Shown: positions 6,628 through 13,804 of the stretch, one piece after another
How the letters are laid out: each line of letters starts with the position of its first letter
Position numbering within the stretch: the first letter of the stretch is position 1
Assembly: GCA_015486075.1 (NCBI GenBank)
Contig: WFSG01000049.1
Coordinates: forward strand, 1-41,987
Direction of reading: 5' to 3'
Length of the DNA stretch: 41,987 nt
Source: Deltaproteobacteria bacterium
Lineage (GTDB): Bacteria > Desulfobacterota > Desulfomonilia > UBA1062
Notes under the pieces: model-generated
Told to the model about the DNA's origin: nothing
What the model saw: only the letters and a program-made list of their open reading frames with translations
The model's database searches: none
Translations under genes and position numbers: made by a program

Positions 6628-7692
6628 TTACTTGGTAAGCCTGCTACCACCGCCAGGTACAGACAAAGACGGCAGGTCGGACCCGTGTATACTGGAGTGA
6701 CATTGAGTACACCTGGTCATCATAACCATCTGCATGGAATTACCGTGGGGCATCACGCCTGTGCCCCCAGGGCCATGCGGATTGCTTTCAATTGTTCCTG
6801 CATCAGGCCTTAAGGTGGCATGAAAATGGATCCCATGGCACTGCAGGCATAGGAAAGGCTCGTTCTGCTTTAACAGATTATCTGCTACTGTCCCATGGGG
6901 TTCGTGACAGATCGTACAATCTTCAACAACAGGCGGATGTTCAAAGGTAAATGGCCCTTGGTACCTTGTATGGCACTTTAGGCACAACTCGTTTTTCCGT
7001 TCGTCTGTTCTTAATAGTGGTTTCACCTGTGAGCCATGTGGGTTGTGGCAGTCAGTGCAGGTCATCTTGCCTTCCTTTATAGGATGGTGATTGGGATAGT
7101 TGGTCTTGGCCATGATATCCTTGTGACACGAGAGACAGAGCTCAGGCTCAGGCTTAACTAGAAGGGCATCTTTCACATGCTTGTGCCTATAACCCAGCTT
7201 GTCTCTGAAAGCCAGCTTGTTATTAGTCCCGTGGATGCTGTGACATTTTATACAGGAGACACCATTTAGGGCGTGTGTTGAACCCCGCCAATCCATAGTC
7301 TCCTTGTCAGTATGACACTTCTCACATATAGCCGAAGCCTGTACAGGTCTTAGCTTGGCAGGATTGATTATGTACTGTGGATCCCCGGTTTCTATATGCT
7401 TACTGGCAGGTCCATGGCAGGCCTCGCAACCCCTGACCTCCGTGCTAGGCTTTACCTCAAAACCTGCTATTCTTCCATGAATGGAAGTACTGAAATTCTT
7501 AACTATATCCGAATGGCAATAGGCACATGCTTGAGAACCCACGTACTTGGCACCCTCAATCACGGGTAACTTTGCGTTCTCCGACTGTTTCTTTGCATCC
7601 TTCATGGAGACACACGCCCCAAGTCCAGCCAGAAAAACTAGCAGCGCTACAACGATAAGCAACCTTTTCCTCTTCATCTGAACCTTGCTCAT
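6628..7692 (-). CDS. Decahaem c-type cytochrome, MtrA/DmsE family, lipoprotein
   Basis: The product is 354 residues. It contains ten CXXCH motifs (CAYCH, CEACH, CEKCH, CIKCH, CLSCH, CTDCH, CLKCH, CTICH, CLQCH, CTQCH), the count and spacing of MtrA/DmsE/PioA cytochromes. These sit inside an MtrB-type barrel and pass electrons between periplasm and cell surface. The N-terminus is a basic stretch, a hydrophobic run and the lipobox LGAC (C27), so it should be lipid-anchored, whereas Shewanella MtrA is soluble. The ATG at 7692 is chosen because AAGGAGAGG stands six bases before it; an in-frame upstream ATG at 7731 lacks this. The barrel gene follows directly. Direction of electron flow cannot be read from the sequence. 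Confidence 0.92.
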   Translation of the reverse strand: MSKVQMKRKRLLIVVALLVFLAGLGACVSMKDAKKQSENAKLPVIEGAKYVGSQACAYCHSDIVKNFSTSIHGRIAGFEVKPSTEVRGCEACHGPASKHIETGDPQYIINPAKLRPVQASAICEKCHTDKETMDWRGSTHALNGVSCIKCHSIHGTNNKLAFRDKLGYRHKHVKDALLVKPEPELCLSCHKDIMAKTNYPNHHPIKEGKMTCTDCHNPHGSQVKPLLRTDERKNELCLKCHTRYQGPFTFEHPPVVEDCTICHEPHGTVADNLLKQNEPFLCLQCHGIHFHATLRPDAGTIESNPHGPGGTGVMPHGNSMQMVMMTRCTQCHSSIHGSDLPSLSVPGGGSRLTK

Positions 7693-8195
7693 TCTCTTCC
7701 TCTCCTTGAGTATACTAACGAAAAGGCACAAAACATTTAATAACCACTATATTCCCCAAGTATTACATACCTGCCACCATCACAAACTTACATCTCCAAG
7801 ACATCCATAAGACAGATTTAAAAGAACAATATATTAGCAACTTATTACTAATATTACCAACGAGAAATTCCTTTTGTTCAAAAGTTAACATGTATTTAGT
7901 ATTACCTAGGGCAGTCATATAATTAATATGTATAACCTATCGAAACCAAAGTGTCTAATATACCCTAATACACCTTTAATAACAAATGGTCAAGTAATTG
8001 TTTTGTTATTAACAGAATAGATTGTAAATGTCTACAAAAATTCCAAGAGATTATTAGTCGTTGCATCCAAGACTTAATAGAATTCAATCTTGGCTAGAGG
8101 CAATCAAAGATGCTGCTTTGGCTAAGATATCCCACGTGCAGTCAACAATCCAATCCTTTTGACACAGGCTATCCCATAGGGTATAAGGCCTCACA
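7693..8195. other. AT-rich divergent intergenic region
   Basis: No gene is evident in this space between the minus-strand cytochrome operon and the plus-strand M50-trpS operon. It must hold both promoters. It contains two dyads: ATATTAG/CTAATAT (7831-7837 and 7848-7854) nearer the cytochrome gene, and a perfect 11-bp inverted repeat described separately nearer the middle. Confidence 0.5.
7976..8012. promoter_or_regulatory. Perfect 11-bp inverted repeat
   Basis: TTAATAACAAA at 7976-7986 and TTTGTTATTAA at 8002-8012 pair exactly across a 15-base spacer. It is too A/T-rich to be a strong terminator and better fits an operator or a cruciform-prone site between the two divergent operons. Confidence 0.3.
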
Positions 8196-8810
8196 ATGGA
8201 CAAGCAAATATCCCAGATACTTCTGCTTATAGTACCCGTGCTGTTTTCAATAACTGTTCACGAGGTATGCCATGGCTATACTGCCTTCTTGCTGGGCGAT
8301 CCAACAGCAAAAAGGGCTGGGAGACTCACACTGAATCCAATAAAACACATAGATATCATAGGATTGTTGGTATTATTCATAACGCGTATGATTGGATGGG
8401 CTAAGCCTGTGCCTGTTGATCCAAGATACTTCAAGGACCCCAGAAAAGACATGATGTGGGTTGCCTTGGCAGGACCGGCCTCAAACCTAGTTCTTGCCGT
8501 GATATCTGCCTTTATGCTCAAGTTAATAGGCAAGGCACTCACATACTCCTACTTTTATCCCGTTGTATACATGCTCCAGATCATGGTGATCATCAATGTT
8601 GGGCTAGCCATATTCAACCTAATCCCCATACCTCCCCTTGACGGGGGACGCATAATAGTAGGCCTACTTCCCAGAAACATGGCCTATTCATGGGCAAAGA
8701 TTGAACCCTATGGTTTCATAATATTAATACTTCTAATATTCACAAAGGCAATAAACTTTATACTGTACCCCCCCATTAGGGGTATCATAAATATACTGAT
8801 GAAAATATAG
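8196..8810 (+). CDS. Site-2 protease family (M50) membrane metalloprotease
   Basis: The product is 204 residues with about five or six membrane segments. The zinc motif HEVCH (HExxH) is at 22-26 inside the first membrane helix, and the second metal motif NLIPIPPLDGG has its Asp at 149. This is the short M50 type (YwhC-like) lacking PDZ domains, which cuts substrates within the membrane; the substrate is unknown. It lies 13 bases before trpS and heads an M50-trpS-scpA-scpB run that recurs, as I recall, in Desulfobacterota and Nitrospirota. Confidence 0.92.
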   Translation: MDKQISQILLLIVPVLFSITVHEVCHGYTAFLLGDPTAKRAGRLTLNPIKHIDIIGLLVLFITRMIGWAKPVPVDPRYFKDPRKDMMWVALAGPASNLVLAVISAFMLKLIGKALTYSYFYPVVYMLQIMVIINVGLAIFNLIPIPPLDGGRIIVGLLPRNMAYSWAKIEPYGFIILILLIFTKAINFILYPPIRGIINILMKI

Positions 8811-8823
8811 CCGAGGTGAAGAC

Positions 8824-9810
8824 ATGGAAAAACCGCGCATTGTATCTGGAATCAGGCCAACAGGTCCTTTACACCTCGGGCATTACCTTGGAGTGTTGAA
8901 AAACTGGGTAAGCCTGCAGGAATACTACGAGTGCTTCTACTTTGTCGCCGACTGGCACGCACTTACAAGTGAATACAAGAACCCCTCTATAATAAAGGAT
9001 AGCACAAGGGATATAGTGAGGACATGGTTATCCGTTGGTATTGACCCGGATAGAACCGTGGTCTTCAGGCAATCAGACATCAAGGCCCACTCAGAGCTTT
9101 TCTTGTTGCTATCCATGATAACCCCCCTAGCATGGCTTGAGAGAAATCCAACGTACAAAGAATTAAAGGAAGAGCTGAAGGAAAAGGACATAGGCACCTT
9201 TGGTTTTCTCGGCTACCCGGTTCTCCAGACCGCTGACATAGTGATGTACCATGCAGACAAGGTCCCGATAGGAGAAGACCAGCTCCCGCACCTTGAACTC
9301 GCCCGCGAGATAGTAAGGAGGTTCAACTATATATATGGTGGTAGTATACTAAAAGAACCCAAGGAAATACTGACGCAGACCCCAAAGGTACCTGGCCTGG
9401 ATGGAAGAAAAATGTCAAAGTCTTACAATAATGCGATCTCTATAAATGAAACCCCTGAAAGCCTCAGGCAGAAAGTCATGCAGATGTTGACAGACATAAA
9501 GAGAAAGACAAAGAAAGACCCAGGGGAACCTAGGGACTGTAACCTTTACCCTTTCCATGAGCACTTCACTGATGAAGGGACCCGGGAAGAAATAGCCTCT
9601 GGCTGTAGAAATGCTACAATAGGCTGTGTTGAGTGCAAGGAGATTCTCATCAAGAACATGGAAAGGGAATTCTCCCCGATATGGGATAAACTGGCTTACT
9701 TTGAGGGTAAAGACCTACTTATAGATGATGTCTTGAAACAAGGTGCAAGAAAAGCAAGGAAGATCGCAGAAACCACGATGGATAAGGTCAGAGAGGTAAT
9801 GCATGTCTAG
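8824..9810 (+). CDS. trpS: Tryptophanyl-tRNA synthetase
   Basis: The product is 328 residues, the usual bacterial TrpRS length. It charges tRNA-Trp. The class I signatures are present: RPTGPLHLGHYLG with the HIGH-type HLGH at 17-20, and KMSKS at 196-200. GEDQLPHLELARE at 150-162 is the conserved block around the tryptophan and ATP sites. GAGGTGAAGAC precedes the ATG. Its end overlaps the start of scpA by eight bases, so the two are probably translationally coupled. Confidence 0.97.
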   Translation: MEKPRIVSGIRPTGPLHLGHYLGVLKNWVSLQEYYECFYFVADWHALTSEYKNPSIIKDSTRDIVRTWLSVGIDPDRTVVFRQSDIKAHSELFLLLSMITPLAWLERNPTYKELKEELKEKDIGTFGFLGYPVLQTADIVMYHADKVPIGEDQLPHLELAREIVRRFNYIYGGSILKEPKEILTQTPKVPGLDGRKMSKSYNNAISINETPESLRQKVMQMLTDIKRKTKKDPGEPRDCNLYPFHEHFTDEGTREEIASGCRNATIGCVECKEILIKNMEREFSPIWDKLAYFEGKDLLIDDVLKQGARKARKIAETTMDKVREVMHV

Positions 9811-10537
9811 CGTATATGTAAGTTCGGAATTTATCCTGCGATTGCCTCGTTTCGAAGGTCCACTTGACCTGCTACTTTACCTTATAGAGAAAAACAGGTT
9901 CAGCATTGAGGAACTAGAACTGTGCCCCATAATAGACCAGTACATGGAGTATATAAATGCTGTGAGACGCCTCAATATTGAACTGGCAGCCGAGTTCCTA
10001 GACATGGCATCTTACCTGCTATGGCTCAAGTCATCGTCACTCATAAGCATAAACTCGCGCGAGGATACCTACGAGGGAATTAATCCAGCAACCGAGCTAA
10101 AAGAAATGCTAGCCACTTACAGGGGCATAAAGATGGCAGCGCTAAGTCTAAATGAAAGGCTACTACTCTTCAGGGACCGCTTCCCAAAAGGCAAGTCACA
10201 GGTCGTTGAGAAAAAGATCATCAAGACGGATGTAATGGCCATATTAAAGGCAATAGCATCCATAAAGGAGCGTACAAAACGTTACGTACTCCAGGTCAGA
10301 AAGGATAAGTTCAATGTAAGAGAGGTGATGGGAAAAATCAATTCAATGCTGATGAAAAGAAAAAAACTGACCCTTTTTGAAATAGCAGAAACCAAGAGCA
10401 AACCAGAGATTATTGCCATATTCCTGGCCGCACTTGAACTGTCAAAGGCATCCATTGTAAGGCTGTTGCAAAAATCCATTAACGGAAACATATACCTAGT
10501 AAAAAGACTAGAAACGGAGGAGAAAATACAGGTATAA
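9803..10537 (+). CDS. scpA: Segregation and condensation protein A
   Basis: The product is 244 residues. ScpA is the kleisin that bridges the SMC heads and, with ScpB, forms the chromosome-condensing Smc-ScpAB complex. The N-terminal signature FEGPLDLLLYLIEKNRFSIE (about 14-33) binds the SMC neck. A winged-helix C-terminal domain ends the protein. It overlaps trpS by eight bases and precedes scpB by 66 bases. Smc itself is not in this window. Confidence 0.96.
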   Translation: MSSVYVSSEFILRLPRFEGPLDLLLYLIEKNRFSIEELELCPIIDQYMEYINAVRRLNIELAAEFLDMASYLLWLKSSSLISINSREDTYEGINPATELKEMLATYRGIKMAALSLNERLLLFRDRFPKGKSQVVEKKIIKTDVMAILKAIASIKERTKRYVLQVRKDKFNVREVMGKINSMLMKRKKLTLFEIAETKSKPEIIAIFLAALELSKASIVRLLQKSINGNIYLVKRLETEEKIQV

Positions 10538-10603
10538 CCCAACATTCCCTGGATTAGTGGACAAAAGTATAATAAATATTATAACATACAGGCGACAGAC
10601 CAT

Positions 10604-11116
10604 ATGAATACCATAAATCCAAGAGAGATAATAGAAGCTCTCATATTTTCCAGTGATGGGGCAATCGCCACAAAGGAAATACTCAAGATAGTGCCCGAGA
10701 TATCAGAAATGGATGTGGAATCCACCGTGAACGAGCTCAACCGTATATACGATGAATCAGGTAGGAGTTTCATGATAACAAAGGCCTCCGGTGGTTACAT
10801 GTTTGTTAGTAAGGAGACCTACGCCCCATACATCAAGGCCCTCGTGCCCCCCCTAAAGCTCTCAGGGGCATCATTGGAGGTACTAGCGGTAATAGCATAC
10901 AAGGGTCCATGTTCAAAGCAGGACATAGATATGGTAAGGGGGGTAGATTCCTCGTCATCCTTAAAAACGCTCGTGCACCATGAACTCGTGGACGTTATAG
11001 CCGGAAGGCCACTAAAGTATACAACCTCAAAGAAGTTCTTGGAGGTATTTGGCCTTAACTCACTATCTGAGCTACCTGATCTTGACCAGTTCGAGGAGGT
11101 ATTTGGCAAGGCCTGA
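10604..11116 (+). CDS. scpB: Segregation and condensation protein B
   Basis: The product is 170 residues, a little short for ScpB. It has the two tandem winged-helix domains of the family, starting with REIIEALIFSSDGAIATKEIL and continuing through SLEVLAVIAYKGPCSKQDID. It dimerises and binds the middle of ScpA in the condensin complex. No strong ribosome-binding site is seen before the ATG. It ends 20 bases before the convergent minus-strand methyltransferase gene. Confidence 0.95.
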   Translation: MNTINPREIIEALIFSSDGAIATKEILKIVPEISEMDVESTVNELNRIYDESGRSFMITKASGGYMFVSKETYAPYIKALVPPLKLSGASLEVLAVIAYKGPCSKQDIDMVRGVDSSSSLKTLVHHELVDVIAGRPLKYTTSKKFLEVFGLNSLSELPDLDQFEEVFGKA

Positions 11117-11136
11117 ACATGGGCAAGGCATTGAGA

Positions 11137-12600
11137 TTAGTCAGGTTTTCTTATATTCAGGAATAGGTTAATTCCCTCGGGTTCCCTTTCAACCTCTATG
11201 GAGGCGTCTTCAGGTATGCCGGATGCAAGTGCCTTAAGATCCTCTTCGCTTCGGTGAAACAGATACCACTCAGCACCATACTCCATTATGAACCTCTGCG
11301 GATTGTAAGATCCAAAGTTACCAATAATAAGAAGCCCCCCAGGTGCTAAAAGGTTGTATAGTCTGTTTACAAGCCTTATCGATGCCCTTTCCGAGAGGTA
11401 GTCAAACAGCCCGGCACTATAGATAAGGTTTATTCCTTTGTACATGCCGTTATTGACCTCTCTTCCCACGATAAGCCTTTTTATGTTGTCCTCTAAGAGG
11501 CTGACTTCAAAGTCATCCCTGTCCCTGCACAGGGGATCAATACGAGAGCCTGCATCATCAAGTGCGTTCCTGTCCTGATCAATACCTATGAATTCAACCT
11601 TTCTCGATAGCTTCTTTCCTTTAAGAGACACCAGGACATCGTACATCTCCATGGCAGGACCACAAGCAACGCTCATCACCTTCAGAGTGTTATCACCACC
11701 TGTATATGCCCCTTCCCCCACGGTTTTCATTATCTTGTCATAAAGGTATGACCTCCTGTTCCTGACGGCCCTTGCACCAGAACCCTCACAGTCTATCTTG
11801 TTCATAACCTGCGAGAAGACGTCATCACCTTCAAAGTCATTCCTATAAATAATATTCATCATCTCGTAGTCACCTGCATACCCGAGAGGCTTTTCAAATG
11901 CCCTGTTAAATAGCTTGGACTTCATCAGGAACTGGCTTAGCCTCTTTTGAAAAAATTCCTTGTGTATGTAGTGCAGCTTGGAATCTGTAAACCTCGATGT
12001 CACCTTTGAAAGATGGTCATAGTACCTGCTAAGTTCATCCCTCAGTGCATCGTATGCAAGGTCTCTTAGTGTTTCTCTAAGTATGGATATCAGCTCTTCT
12101 GATTCATTTTTTATCTCTTCTTCTTCCTTTGCGATCTTCTCCTGGAAGCCGGCGAGTACATAGTGAAGACGTGACGTAAGGTTCACAAACTCAGGATCGA
12201 GGCCTTCTTCAATTGCCATGGACTGCACGAAGTCCAAGAATTCATTCTGTAGCCTTGTAACCTTGTCCACCCTTATTATGGAATACACGTCCAGCAAGTT
12301 CTCGCTGAAGCTACACCCCACTCTAGAGATAAGCTTGTCGTACTCCTCTTCATCCTGTATGTGTATGATATGGGCCGGACCCTTAAAGATTTCCCTGTCC
12401 TGCGAGTAAAACCTAAGGTCCCTTATTATATCCCCGATCTTGAATATAAGACTACCTTCTTCCATCACGAAAGAAAGACCTGTGCGGGAATAATCCCTTA
12501 TCTGGCACGAGTGTTCTTTTCCTTGGAAGTCGTGAAAGCGCACAACCTTCGTAGTATCAGAGGGTTCCACCATATACCTGAGATCACGCTTGAGCTTCAA
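11137..12600 (-). CDS. PilZ domain-methyltransferase fusion (PhcB-like)
   Basis: The product is 487 residues. The N-terminal 110 residues look like a PilZ domain (c-di-GMP binding): the block DYSRTGLSFV matches its second motif, with a basic N-terminal stretch (KLKRDLRY) in place of a clear RxxxR. A long helical section follows (130-270), then an SAM-dependent methyltransferase core from about 300 (VMSVACGPAMEMYDVL as motif I, FIGIDQD as motif II). The second half resembles the PhcB-type family annotated as 3-hydroxypalmitic-acid methyl-ester synthase. A signalling lipid product is therefore possible but unproven. The start is TTG at 12600, with AAGGGGAG five bases before. Possible output: a cell-density signal made under c-di-GMP control. 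Confidence 0.75.
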   Translation of the reverse strand: MKLKRDLRYMVEPSDTTKVVRFHDFQGKEHSCQIRDYSRTGLSFVMEEGSLIFKIGDIIRDLRFYSQDREIFKGPAHIIHIQDEEEYDKLISRVGCSFSENLLDVYSIIRVDKVTRLQNEFLDFVQSMAIEEGLDPEFVNLTSRLHYVLAGFQEKIAKEEEEIKNESEELISILRETLRDLAYDALRDELSRYYDHLSKVTSRFTDSKLHYIHKEFFQKRLSQFLMKSKLFNRAFEKPLGYAGDYEMMNIIYRNDFEGDDVFSQVMNKIDCEGSGARAVRNRRSYLYDKIMKTVGEGAYTGGDNTLKVMSVACGPAMEMYDVLVSLKGKKLSRKVEFIGIDQDRNALDDAGSRIDPLCRDRDDFEVSLLEDNIKRLIVGREVNNGMYKGINLIYSAGLFDYLSERASIRLVNRLYNLLAPGGLLIIGNFGSYNPQRFIMEYGAEWYLFHRSEEDLKALASGIPEDASIEVEREPEGINLFLNIRKPD

Positions 12601-12860
12601 GATTCTCCCCTTGCAACTTTTTAATCTATTTTCTCTTTCTGCTATCGACCCATGAAAATATTTTCTTTAATTTTGGGATAGAAATGCCTTATCTATTCCA
12701 AAAGATACCATCGTGGCCCAAGGCTCAATCTCATCACTGAGACATTGAAAACAAATAAGGGACAGGATCTCGCCCAGGAATACCCAGGCCAAATTCATCT
12801 AGCCATATCAAATGCCAAGTATATCATGCATCAAAAACCAAACAAGATCATAGAACCTGT

Positions 12861-13370
12861 TCAATCCCTGCTATCATTGAGAGAGGCGCATTCTGTGGTA
12901 TCGCCTGCAATCTTTTCCAAGGCATGCGGTATGGCATCCATTACAGCCCCTAGACAGTCCTTTACCCCACTTGGACTTCCAGGAAGGTTGACGATAAGGC
13001 TTTTTCCTCTCACACCGACTACAGCCCTTGATATCATTGCATGGGGGGTCTTAGAAAGGCTCTTCATCCGCATGACCTCTTCCATTCCAGGAACCCTCTT
13101 TTCTATGACATCCATGGTTGCTTCGGGAGTAACGTCCCTCGGGGAAAGACCCGTTCCACCCGTGGTTACAATAATATCCAGTGACTCACTATCGCACCAT
13201 TGTGTTAGTCTATCCACTATCATGTCCCTGTCATCGGGTATCACATCATAGCACACTATCTCTACATCACCCGCATCTTCCAGCATCTCGCGGGCTATGC
13301 GACCGCTCAAATCTTCCCTCTGCCCCGCTGCACCCCTGTCGCTCAGTGTAAGTATGCCTGCCCTTATCAT
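12861..13370 (-). CDS. mogA: MogA/MoaB-family molybdopterin adenylyltransferase
   Basis: The product is 169 residues. It has the MoCF-binding fold with TTGGTGLSPRDVTPEA (GGTG at 71-74) and NLPGSPSG near 128. MogA adenylates molybdopterin before metal insertion in molybdenum cofactor synthesis; MoaB paralogs are very similar, so the symbol is a best guess. Its ATG overlaps the stop of the upstream helical-repeat gene (ATGA). Being third in an overlapping operon after an EF-G-like GTPase is an unusual context; no other moa/moe gene is near. Confidence 0.88.
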   Translation of the reverse strand: MIRAGILTLSDRGAAGQREDLSGRIAREMLEDAGDVEIVCYDVIPDDRDMIVDRLTQWCDSESLDIIVTTGGTGLSPRDVTPEATMDVIEKRVPGMEEVMRMKSLSKTPHAMISRAVVGVRGKSLIVNLPGSPSGVKDCLGAVMDAIPHALEKIAGDTTECASLNDSRD

Positions 13371-13804
13371 GCCCTCATTTCCTTGAGTCGTCTTTCTGCT
13401 GCAATAGACAAGGCCCTGGGAACTGCCTTTGACTTCACAAGGCTAGATAGATCTCTTGGCCCGAGGCTGGGTATCAGCCTCAATGCCAAGGCCACAGGGG
13501 TCTTTGGATTGTTAACCAGTGCCATCTTGATACTGTAGTTCTTGATCCAGTCCTTCCTGGATACTATGTAACGCAAGATATCTTCTTCCACCTGCCTGTT
13601 ATTAGCAACCATCAATACCTCAGACTCGGTTATCTTGGGCGACTGGATCGCGGCCATCTGAACAACCTTGTTTGGATCCCTCAAGAGCATAGCCCTGGCC
13701 TCCTTTCCTGCCCTGCGGGAAAACTCTATCTTCTGCGCGATTGTCATGTCGCGCACTTGCTGAAGCAGGTTCTTGGGATTCTCCTCGTTGTCCTTACCTT
13801 GCAT
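13367..13804 (-). CDS. Small helical-repeat protein, function unknown
   Basis: The product is 145 residues. I do not recognise a named family. It reads as repeated amphipathic helix pairs of the HEAT/leucine-rich-repeat-variant type: MTIAQKIEFSRRAGKEARAML, then DPNKVVQMAAIQSPKITESEV, then VSRKDWIKNYSIKMALVNNPKTP. Such repeats usually serve protein binding. The start overlaps the end of the EF-G-like gene by 11 bases and its stop overlaps mogA, so all three are coupled. Confidence 0.8.
   Translation of the reverse strand: MQGKDNEENPKNLLQQVRDMTIAQKIEFSRRAGKEARAMLLRDPNKVVQMAAIQSPKITESEVLMVANNRQVEEDILRYIVSRKDWIKNYSIKMALVNNPKTPVALALRLIPSLGPRDLSSLVKSKAVPRALSIAAERRLKEMRA

Noticed and set aside
12745-13251. 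Plus-strand ORF of 168 codons
   Set aside because: It lies antisense over most of the mogA-type gene, whose motifs GGTG and NLPGSP are intact, and has no recognisable domain or ribosome-binding site.
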